Origin: Paraphaeosphaeria minitans
Taxonomy: Eukaryota; Ascomycota; Dothideomycetes; Pleosporales; Didymosphaeriaceae
DNA: 64,000 bases
Assembly: GCA_015832175.1 (NCBI GenBank)
Contig: WJXW01000004.1
Span: 1,302,001-1,366,000, forward strand
Direction of reading: 5' to 3'
A program made the position numbers and the translations under genes. The notes below the pieces were generated by a model. The model was not told where the DNA came from. It made no database searches and saw nothing but the letters and a program-made list of their open reading frames with translations. Positions 54,901-64,000 of the stretch are shown one piece after another (within the stretch, counting starts at the first letter, position 1; every line of letters starts with the position of its first letter).

Positions 54901-57900
54901 CAAACATCCAATCCTGGAGCGGACAGCAACGATGTCTCGCCGTTGTCGATTCCGATCAACCACAGAGTCAGCACATATACCGATGAACCTCTGACGCCCT
55001 CGCAGACACCCAAGCCTCCGGCGAAAGGTCACCATGGTCCTTTCAAGAAGAATGCAAAGCCAAGACCAGATGTTCCACTGAACCAAGCCGAACGTCAAGC
55101 CCAGGAAGCCTTAGAACGATACGACAGTCGCACAGAATCTGGCGTATATTTCAACCCGTATGCGACCAGACCTGGTAAGGGGGGTCGTGGTAGACCGAAG
55201 AAGACGTTCATGACAACCTTCAAGTTGCCAACTTTACACCAGTTCGATTGGTTTGTTTCCTATACGGTTAAGGAAAGTAGCTCATCAGCTTTCTCAATCG
55301 CACCCAAAGTTCGTGCAGGCGCACAAAGATCTCATTCGAAGAAGAACTCGAATTTGGCGCCATCGCCCACGTTATCTGTTACCGACGACGAGTTGGAACC
55401 TGGCATCTCACTCTCTGCGCAGACTCCGATCGCTGAAGTAGAGCAACAGCCCTCTAGGCGGAGCTCAAGGCCCATCACAAATCCTAAAGCTACTAAGCTG
55501 CAAATCGAGCCTGCTGTTGGTACGGTGGGCACGCAAAATTTGGAGTCAATGCCAGACTCTGCCTCCGCACCTTTCGAATTTGATACAGTGATGGAAATTG
55601 CTTCCCCATCTGACACCGTTCACTCGCCTCAAAAGGGTTTGAGCAAACTCCATGGACCTGTTGACAACTCTCAACGAGCCAGTGAACAGCCTTCTGAAAT
55701 ACTTGATGCGACAGCGGCATTACAACGAAGCACAAGTCTAGAAGCGTCAAATGGTCAAGTGATGGTAAAAGCTCTGGCGTCTAAATCCGTTGAGGGGTCA
55801 CATGGAGGCCCACGTGAAACATCATCTGCTCACTTTGATTCGACTGCGCGCAGGATTTCACTGAATTTACCACCTGCGAGGGACACTGCGATTCCTGTGC
55901 CCACTACTTCATATCAAAGTCCGTATAGGACTGCGCCATCTCAAGAATCGTCTCATACTGCGGTAACCAACGAAGACCCCAACGCAGCCGAGAATCTTCC
56001 ACGAGATCCTTCCTCTCAAAGGGATACAAGCGGGCCTGAGGCGGCAACTTCCACTCTACCAGTCGGGCGAAAAACTGATGATAGGACTAGTCGAGGTGTG
56101 ACTCTTGGTAGGGGAAGCGTTGCTCACGCCCGAACGCGTATCATAAGGCATCTCTTCGACCTTTGCGGAGGCGTCTTCCCGGGAACAGAGGTCATGTATC
56201 CTGTCTTTGCCTCTCTCTGGGAGGAGCTTGGGCCGAAGAGCGTCACCTGTCCGATTCCAGGCACTGTCCGGAAAGCCGTCATAGATCTATGCCGTGCTCC
56301 TGCGTATCTGAAAAAAGCCGAATTCACGGTGCCTCGAGCAGAGGTACCGGGCAACAAGCAGAGAATTGTTTTCTTCAGGAAGCATTTCCAGTTCACCAGT
56401 CCAGAGGTTCAGAGTGTGGTCAAGGAGGTCATTCAAGCATACCCCGAGAGATATTGCCCTCCAGGCGTGCGACAGTACTACAGAGAAGAAGTGAGGCCTG
56501 CTCCAGTGAGGCCAAAGGTCGACAACTCTTTCGCCCCGGAACTGTATCCACTGGCATCCCGGAGACTGGACGCGCGTATCAAACAAGCCAGGTGGGAGCG
56601 ACGCAGACTAGTGAAAGAAGCTAAGGAGGAGCAACGGAGACTAGTTAAAGAAGCTATCAAAGAGCATAAGAGAGTGGAGAAACAACAGCAACGTCAAGAG
56701 AAATTAGAAATTTCCGGGTCTCGTAGGAAGTTGTTCAAGGAGCGTCAGAGGCTTGGAGGCCTGAACGATGAACTGCACACCGGAGCAGATAATCGACCTA
56801 AACTTCCCAAGACAGCCGAATCTCCGCTACTTACTCAGCAGCCTGAGGAGGCTGTACCTGCGACTGATTCCTCCGACGATGAACCGTTGATCGACTCGTG
56901 CCCTCGTCCCCAAATCACGATTGTACCTGTTCCAACATCGGTCGAAGATGTTCAGCCAGTCCTTCAAGAGCTTCGCCCCACTGAATCCTTTAATCCTGTT
57001 GCTGCGTTGATGTTACCAACGATAGGATACCATTCATCTACCCATACATTCTCGACTTTTCTCATCGGTAGTGCACCGAGCGCAGTCAAAGATTTCAAAA
57101 AGAAGAAAAAGCAGCAGCAGCAGAGCCGTAAGCGTGTTAGGATTGAGCAGCTGGCGGACCAAGCCTCGCGTAAAAAGCCTCGAAAGTCTCGTCCGAGTGA
57201 AAATAGTCGGGCGAAGCAGTCGGAAGACGATTTCTTAGCGCGCCACCACATCCAAATACAAGAGAGTGCGGATGAGGAAGAAGAAGACGAGCAGGATGAG
57301 GTCGATGGAGTGAAATCGCCCACCATAGCACAACGCCTAGCTGGATTGACAGGGGATCTTAATAAGCCTGACTACGAGCCTGTCATAAGGAAAAAGCAGC
57401 ACGTGTGGACTGTTCGAGATCGACAACGCAGAAATCGAACGAGAAGCAAGTACAATGCATTTAAGGAAAGAAAGTACCCAGAGACATTCGATCCACTGAG
57501 CGAGTTCAGAAAACTGTGCTACACACTCATCGTTGCGTCCAGTATGGCTGGAGAAAACGGAAACGTTGATTGGGACATCGTGAAAAAGGTGTACGTCGAT
57601 TCACCTCGGTTCGACATGGAAAAGAGCAAGAAAGCGTGGGCTTGGTTACAGAAGAGGATGGCTTCCCAACTTCGGGGGATGATTGGTTCATTCCAATCGC
57701 AATTTTTGAGCGCATATGAGGAGGGGAAGGTCGATCCGATAGAAGATCCGGGCACGTATAATTGGGGTAAATTGGTTCGTTGGGCCTTGCTGACTTGCAC
57801 GCACGTCGAACCACCGCTCCCGCTCGCTCGCGAAGCTCTAGATGATTGCCAATTCGACCTCTCGAGCTACGATGTTTTGGACCGGACAGTTTGGTACAAC

Positions 57901-59388
57901 ACTGCCCTGGCGAATATTAACCGTGACGAACGATTCGCCAAGTATACGTTTGGTAGTCCACTCCACGGGAAGCGCAAGGTGACAACCCCTGGGAATGAAG
58001 ATGACCTTGAGGCCCGGGCCTTGATACGTGCGAACATATCAACCCCGAAAGAACTTTACGACAAGACACTGGCACATGAAAAGCTTAGAAAGCTTCCAAA
58101 CCCAGTAATCGGACGCTCAGTCAACGATCTTCTCCAGGCCAATTTGATCAGGCAACGGAAGATCAAACGACTCCTACCTGGCCGCAATTACCACTTCAGC
58201 CCTGGCTTTGCCAAGAACTATCGACGCACCTTTGAGCTGGCGGATTTCATGACAGCTGTACAACTCAAGAAAGACTTGGATACCGCATTCACAAATGCGG
58301 ATCCACGTAAGCGCACCTACCTGGTTTCTCGGACCGCTGAGAATGGTACTGTGATGGCACTCATCTCGCTCGCCAGCGAGGGCAAGATCAAGCTAATTCC
58401 TCAACTCCCACCCATTGACAACAACTTCAATGCACCTATCCCACGCATTTCAGTCTGGGGCTTCTCCGAAGGCGACTACCAACACCGACTTATGGATCGA
58501 AAGCGTCTATTCTGGCCGCTTGCAGTGGCACCAACCGATACCTACGACTATGGCAATCCCCTGCGACCAACGTCACTTTCACCTACTCCGACAGAAGGTT
58601 CGCCAATTGTCTGGAATCCAATGCCCGAACCACCGCTCTCCGCGCGCGAACAGGAATCCAACGCGCTCCTCCCTATCTGGAACACCATTGATGGACAAAC
58701 CGTCATTCACCCCTGGTGGAACCGCATCCTTAACATCGTCGTCCAGGCCCTTCTCTTCCAACCCAGCGTCACCGCCCAAGAAATCTTCAGTCGCTGCGAG
58801 ACGTATACTACCGAAGTCTTCGAAATCCAGCTCGTCCTCGATTGGCTAGTTACTGCGCAGGCTGCGAAGCGCTCACCACATGGCACTTACGAGCTTCTGC
58901 CGGGTTACTGGGCGGTGTTCGGCGACAAGCTGATCGATGACGGGAACGATGAGTTTGGTGAACACGTCAGGCGCCAGAAGACGAACAACAAGCTTGTACC
59001 TACCTGGCGAACGGAGTACAACAACGAGTATAGCCTCCGATCTCAGCAAGCGCACAAATCGGGCGAGGGGGTGCCCCAGGGTAACGGTGTGTCTGCCGGT
59101 GAGCAGATCCTTGGCAACGTGAGGAAGCAGTATACCATCGTCAAGCACGCGTTGCAGAACCAAGATATGGCAAACGCGTCCCCAGCTGGAGATGGTCCCT
59201 CTGGTGAGATTGGACCGGCGTCGCATTCGACTCAGGCTCCGCAGCAGGAGGGCATGGTGTCAACCACACCTACACCTGCTGCCACACCCTCGACTACGAA
59301 GCAGGATGCCGACATGGCTGATGCGGATGCTGATACCGAGGGAGCAGATGTCGACGCTGAAGGCGAGTCGGACGACGAGTATTTTTGA
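51955..59388 (+). CDS. TFC3: TFIIIC B-block-binding subunit (Tfc3/tau138 family)
   Basis: Exons 51955-52021, 52203-53164 and 53215-59388 give 2400 residues, the largest gene in the window. This subunit of TFIIIC binds the B-block of tRNA promoters and recruits TFIIIB and RNA polymerase III. The first exon (MTAGSDELLDFLLSGIAICG) joins by a 181-nt intron to ASSADIRRIVNDYYQQKRKE, an N-terminal winged-helix segment. The B-block domain follows at residues about 226-310 (SEFVLLSIIATSGPKGISQP, KGYIDKRPIQWGKARTSL). The second intron starts with GC, not GT (GCAAGT...TTAG, 50 nt), and the frame continues KKL-GVSVERWNG, so a GC-AG intron is well supported. The long middle is disordered with AT-hook-like pieces (KAGRPPKKAKRGG about residue 850; GKGGRGRPKKTF about 1000) and a Lys/Gln run near 1635. 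A conserved C-terminal half resumes at ARTRIIRHLFDLCGGVFPG and ends in an acidic tail. Confidence 0.92.
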
Positions 59389-59525
59389 GTTCTTCGAGAC
59401 GATGATGGAAGAATGGTAGAGGATTTCGTGCATTTGATGATGTTGAGAGATAACAAAAGGTGCCTGAGTAGGGAGTAAGTGTATGAATATGAGTATATCG
59501 ATATCTTCTGTATACGTATGATAAC

Positions 59526-60640
59526 ATGAATGATGTAATGGTGGAACACTTTTTCCACCACGCAGGATTCCGGAACTGGGTTTGGTGGGGCAACATTGTT
59601 GGATGGACATACCTCTTGTTCATCATCGCACCGAACGTTGACACTCCGCGACTGGGTAACGGGCATGGCGTCTTTATGAATAAACGGACTACATGGATAT
59701 ACGACTATCGTGACTCCCAAAAGTGGCCATACAAAACATGAGATGGAATTCGTGGTGTGTACGTTGACAGGAGTTGCTGGTCAACGACGATCGGATTGCA
59801 CCAACCCCAACGCCAGGATCATGTGCTCCGTGCACCGCATGGACTTCGTTCTGTGGAAATTTTCAACCACATAGGCGACGCGGAAAGACCCTCTTGGGAG
59901 TGGTTAACGCTTTCCCCACTGCGGAGCTGTAGCCGCTCGAAAATAACGAAGTAACGCAGTTGGTTTCACGACCAGCAGGAGGCAATTCTGGCCCTTTGGC
60001 CCAAGGAACAGACCTCCCATATTCAGATCCTTCGCACGAACATGTCGCCTTTCAAAGTATTACACAGAGAGAGCAAGGCATCCTACGATCCGCCGTTCTC
60101 GCATTTTCCCTGTCTCAGGGTCGTTTACATCAGCATTAGGTATAAGCCTGGTGGAATGTAAACAGCTTCGGAAAGCTGTCGCGCCCCTTTCAACGACTCC
60201 TTCCACTGGCACGTACGCTCGAAATCCTCGAAATACGCATTCTCGAAGGCAAAAGCACCGAGGAAAACGACACAGGAAAGGAGCTGATCACAAAACTGCA
60301 GAACTTCACTCGACCAAAGCACCTTGGCGTTTCGACGTACACTCTGAAAATCAGATTGTGACCCGACGCACAGGACGCCTCAGCGACGAACGACAAAAGT
60401 TCCACAGATTGAGATATTGCCATCATGCTTGGAGATCCTCTCCATTTACACAGATGGCGACAACCTGCGCATTTTTCTAAAAGAGAGAGGAAAATCTCTT
60501 ACGCTACTGCTCTTAGCAAGATCGCGAGGGACGTTTTGGATCAGAGGAAGTAAAGTTTTGACCCGGGGTGCCTTCGAATTGATTTCGCGAGACTCAACGT
60601 CGAATAAACTTGCGAATCTGCCGTTGGAGTAGCTGCAAGA
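59526..60640 (+). pseudogene. Decayed F-box/LRR-type gene
   Basis: Separate frames read, in order, IVGWTYLLFIIAPNVDTPRL (59590), HGLRSVEIFNHIGDAERPSW (59840), RPFQRLLPLARTLEILEIRI then FTRPKHLGVSTYTLKIRL (60185-60355), and LPSCLEILSIYTDGDNLRIF (60415-60475). The alternation of APNV-type, LRSVEI, LEILEIRI, KHLGVST and LEILSIY strands is the pattern of leucine-rich-repeat regions in fungal F-box proteins. Stops and frame changes separate the pieces, and no intact open frame joins them. It begins directly downstream of the TFIIIC gene. I regard it as a non-functional relic; no N-terminal F-box was found. Confidence 0.45.
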
Positions 60641-62621
60641 AGTTGGGATACAGGTGGAGGACGTTGCAGCTGATCGAGCATTTGAGAATGTGACCGGAGC
60701 ATGCGCGAAGAATTCAACGGCAGTACGACATTGTAAGACAAGGTTGCTCTCTCCGTGTGTCTACGGTTAGTAACAACTGACTACGTCTCCCGGCCTGTCG
60801 TCAACATGGCAGCCCCAGCAAAGAGCACAAATGGACTGCGCCTAGAAAGGCGAACTTCCGACCCACCGGCGAGGCATACCACCGGACGATTTCCCGTGGC
60901 GGACCTGGGCACGAAAATCGGCCTGGGGCCATGTAATTGGTCGGTGGGGCTGAAATATGGAGTCGTCGCATGCCGTTCGACCATTAAATTACGGATTCTA
61001 ATCATCTTGACGTGTGTTTGGCGGTCATGTTTGAATTGAAGAAAGATTGAAGTTCCCCAATCCACCTCATGGGGATCGCGACGGGGTTCTTTGAAGAAAC
61101 ATGAACAGAATAATAGAATCGAGTTCTTACCGCACGAGAGCCCTTACGGAGTAAATGGCAGTCCGGATATCTTCTGGGCGCATGAACAAAAGTCGTCACC
61201 ACTTGCCGACCCGTTGAGGTAGCGAATCTACCATCTCGAGATATTGACTTGGTGACACAACACTACTCAAATCTTATCAACAAACCGGATCTCCACCATA
61301 TCTGGGCCTTGATGACAGCCTTTGCAATCAAATGCCACCGTTGCCAATGCGGCGGGAAGTGACATTGCCAGTACAGCGGGAAGTGACATTACAGTACACG
61401 CGAAAGGATCCAGCAATGGCCACCTCTAGGCTCTGTACCTATAGGGAAACCGAGTGCTAGCTTCGAAATACGCAAAAGAAAAGAAAGCAGATGCGCGAAA
61501 GAAGTTTACCTATTTCGTCGCTTGCTGTTCGCCTTTGTTTCTTCGGGTACCTGCGTGTGCAGGAAGGATATGAGTACGTACTGAGGTTGCTTTTCCAATA
61601 AGTAAACTTCGCATTGTGCTGCACGAGGCGTGACTGCAATTTGCCTTTGGGATACCTACAACACGCGGTTATGAGCTTCTACATGTGGTATACGCTCGAT
61701 AACGGGGGTATGCAGCAGACTGACCGATGCGTACCTACTAGGAAAGTTGCATCCTCGACAGCGACTGCAAAGATTTCCCGCAACGCCGTACGCTTTTCCA
61801 CGTTCAACTCCACACCAGAACCTACACACCCCAGTTATCTATTCATCGATGGGCGGTTTCGCGAAGGAGGAAACATGAAACGAGCGGCCTCGCTTGGTGG
61901 AACCCTGCTGTCCACGCCGTCGACGCCTTCGTCCGCCTTCGCGCTGATCCGATCGGCGCCACCCTGCACGCGGGCCCAACTCAAATCACTGGTGCAGTAT
62001 GGCAGGTGTGGTGAGAATGTGATTCGCTGGTACCTGAATGAGATTGCTGTTGGGGAGGAGTGGATGGATCGGTGTTTTGGCAGATGCCTGGCGGCTGGCT
62101 GGATGTCGACTTCCGCACCATGTTACCTTACGGTTCGCACGAGACCGGAGAGTGCAAGAAGGCAGTCAAATCGCAAACAGCTGCTGTGGTGTAGCAGGAG
62201 TCGTCAAGACTACTCGCGCGACAGGAAACTGGTACGGAGCGGAGTTCCTGAGCAGCCAAGGAATATACTACCTACCTACCTCCTCTTTCACGCGCAGCAT
62301 CCCTGCCCGTGTTTTGTTTCGACGCTAGCGCCACCAATCAGGGCGCCCAACACCATAAGCCGGAGATGATCAGCCCCCAAGGCCTTTGTTCCTACAAGGC
62401 TGAACGCCGCCTCCCTACACGAAAATGTCAACTACATAAGCCATGAGCGTCCGCCCTGGTCAGTCTCATCAGCAACCTCTTGTGTTCGTTCTCAGTCACT
62501 CTCTTCCCCTTCGCGACCAGTCATTCTTTTCATAGCTCTGGAGCTTTAGTCTTTCATTTACACACACTCCTTACCAACTACGTTTCCGAGAAACATTTTT
62601 TCAAGAACATCACCATTCGAG
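60641..62621. other. Intergenic region before the AA9-like gene
   Basis: No gene is supportable. Open frames such as 61614-62369 (251 codons) are rich in Cys, Arg and Ser with no domain. The final 150 bases are CT-rich with a CATTTACACAC stretch and are likely the promoter and leader of the AA9-like gene. Confidence 0.45.
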
Positions 62622-64000
62622 ATGCCTGCCATGTCTAAGATCGCCAATACTGCCGTCGTGTTTGCGGCTGCTTTCATCTCCCAGGCCGCCGCCCACACTT
62701 ATGTCAAGGAATTCGAGGCTGGAGGCAAGACCTACCCTGGTTTCTACGCCGCTGACAAGAGCGGCGGTGATGACTCTTCGCCTGCTTGGAGGACCAACCA
62801 AGGATGGGGGTTCCAGCCCGTTTTCGGCGACAAGATCAACGACCCCGATATCATTGCCCACGTGGATGCCGAGCCCTCGCCTTTCACTGCCCCCGTAGAT
62901 GCCGGTAGTGACGTCAAGTTCACCTGGCAGCACGACGGAGAGTGCGGTGGCGAGGAGGTCGGCTGGGATTGCTCCCACCACGGCTGGACTGCCACTTGGC
63001 TCGCACCCTGCAACGGCGACTGCAAGGACGTCCAGAAGGAGAACCTCAGCTTCTTCAAGATCCACCAGTCCGGCCTGATTGACTACCCTGCCGGCTCCCG
63101 CTATGCCGAAGGCGGCGTCAAGGAGCAGACCGGCTACTGGGGCACTGACACCATCTTCTATGACAACGCCAACACCCAGACCGTCACCATCCCCAAGGAC
63201 CTCCCCAGCGGCAACTACGTCCTCCGCACTGAGGTCGCCTCCGTCCACAACAACGGCGCCGTCTCCGAGCGGCAATTTTGGCCCCAGGCGCTCAACATCG
63301 CCATCCAGAACGGAAACGACAACGCTAAGATACCCACTGGCATCAAGGCCACCGAGATCTACTCGTCTTCGGACAAGCAGCTCACTTTCGACCTCTACCA
63401 GCACGACGCCGGCGAAACCTTCGATGCGCCAGGCCCGGCTCTTGCACCCTGTGCTGTTGGAAGCGGCTCTGGCTCTGGCAGCTCTTCTGCTGCCGATGAG
63501 GCACCGTCATCCACCGCTGCCCCGGCCGTTCCCGTCGAGTCCTCTTACGCTGCTCAACCCACTACTGCCGCCGAGTCTTCCGCCGCTGCCGCCCAGCCCA
63601 GCCCTGCCGAGTCCTACGCCGCTCATCCTACTCCTGAAAGCGAGTCTGAGCCCGAGGCCAGCACCCCTACGTCTGGTCACGTTGTTCTCGTCACTGCTAC
63701 CGCCACCCAACACGCCTACGTTACTGCCACCGGTGCCGCGCCCGCTGCCTCCAGCGCTGCTGGTTACGGAACCCCTGCCGCACCTGCGGCTACTCCTGCT
63801 CCCGAGGGCGAGGGCGAGGGCGAGTACCAGGAGGGTGGTGATGAGGAGGACGGCGAGAGTGATGAGGAGGACAGGGATTATGAGGACGATGACTCCGAGG
63901 AGCAGAGCAACGACGGTGAGGCCGAGGCTAGCACTGGATCCCACGGCTGGGGCGAGGGCAAGGGGCACTGGCGCAGCCATCCTCGTGAATTTGTTGCTTA
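62622..64000 (+). CDS. AA9-like secreted copper monooxygenase, 3' end cut by the window
   Basis: An uninterrupted frame of at least 459 codons runs off the right edge. The signal peptide (MPAMSKIANTAVVFAAAFIS, cleaved after QAAA) leaves a mature N-terminal His (HTYVKEFEAGGKTYPGFY), the amino-terminal ligand of the copper-binding histidine brace in AA9 lytic polysaccharide monooxygenases. The second His fits WDCSHHGWTATWLAPCNGDC (about residue 118), matching the S-H-x-G-x-x-x-x-Y-L-A-x-C region of AA9. After SGNYVLRTEVASVHNN comes ERQFWPQALNIAIQNG, where AA9 enzymes normally have LRHEIIALH and QFYPQC: the secondary-sphere His is Thr and the axial Tyr is Trp. The catalytic domain is followed from about residue 280 by a Ser/Ala/Pro/Thr-rich linker and an unusual acidic stretch (EGEGEGEYQEGGDEEDGESD). 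A second ATG at 62631 would shorten the signal by three residues. Oxidative activity is therefore uncertain. Confidence 0.85.
   Translation, partial: MPAMSKIANTAVVFAAAFISQAAAHTYVKEFEAGGKTYPGFYAADKSGGDDSSPAWRTNQGWGFQPVFGDKINDPDIIAHVDAEPSPFTAPVDAGSDVKFTWQHDGECGGEEVGWDCSHHGWTATWLAPCNGDCKDVQKENLSFFKIHQSGLIDYPAGSRYAEGGVKEQTGYWGTDTIFYDNANTQTVTIPKDLPSGNYVLRTEVASVHNNGAVSERQFWPQALNIAIQNGNDNAKIPTGIKATEIYSSSDKQLTFDLYQHDAGETFDAPGPALAPCAVGSGSGSGSSSAADEAPSSTAAPAVPVESSYAAQPTTAAESSAAAAQPSPAESYAAHPTPESESEPEASTPTSGHVVLVTATATQHAYVTATGAAPAASSAAGYGTPAAPAATPAPEGEGEGEYQEGGDEEDGESDEEDRDYEDDDSEEQSNDGEAEASTGSHGWGEGKGHWRSHPREFVA

Noticed and set aside
61614..62369. 251-codon plus-strand frame before the AA9-like gene
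   Set aside because: No domain, unusual composition and no splice continuity with neighbours.

Overview
The window is a stretch of nuclear DNA from a filamentous ascomycete (Pezizomycotina; gene content and the many 47-70 nt introns fit a Dothideomycete, but the class is an inference). Typical fungal features are GT-AG introns with CTAAC-type branch sites, a quinate-permease-type sugar transporter, a DUF4360 secreted protein, an RfeG-type regulator, a velvet-like protein, a urease accessory protein and an AA9-like copper monooxygenase. I saw no CRISPR array and no tRNA or rRNA gene that I could support.

Layout. 0-5.5 kb: a 20-bp minisatellite, then a quinate-type MFS transporter whose N-terminus is out of frame with the rest. 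5.5-9.0 kb: a head-to-head pair, the G-protein beta subunit (-) and an adenosine/N6-methyl-AMP deaminase-like enzyme (+). 9-14 kb: degenerate coding sequence, a 168-bp CAA repeat, an AT-rich stretch and a small secreted, GPI-anchor-like protein. 14-17.3 kb: a DUF4360 secreted protein and a velvet-like protein. 17.3-22.4 kb: a gene desert. 22.4-30.2 kb: arginyl-tRNA synthetase with a likely mitochondrial/cytosolic double start, a CofD/YvcK-like protein, a small probable complex I subunit and an SHG1 (Set1/COMPASS) homologue. 30.2-34.6 kb: a cluster of simple repeats around a decayed glutathione S-transferase gene. 34.6-47 kb: RfeG-like protein, a weak acidic-tailed gene model, DNA polymerase eta, an orphan basic protein, DPH7, an F-box-like protein and geranylgeranyl diphosphate synthase. 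47.4-59.4 kb: MGM1, UreD and the very large TFIIIC B-block subunit. 59.4-64 kb: a decayed F-box/LRR-type gene and, running off the end, an AA9-like secreted protein.

Most intact genes are unrelated housekeeping genes (translation, transcription, mitochondrial dynamics, DNA repair, protein modification), so I see no metabolic cluster. Three divergent pairs share short promoters: G-beta with the deaminase, the small inner-membrane protein with SHG1, and UreD with TFIIIC. Accessory material (relics, repeats, secreted proteins) fills the gaps. Exon boundaries were derived by hand from splice signals and protein continuity, so individual junctions may be off.
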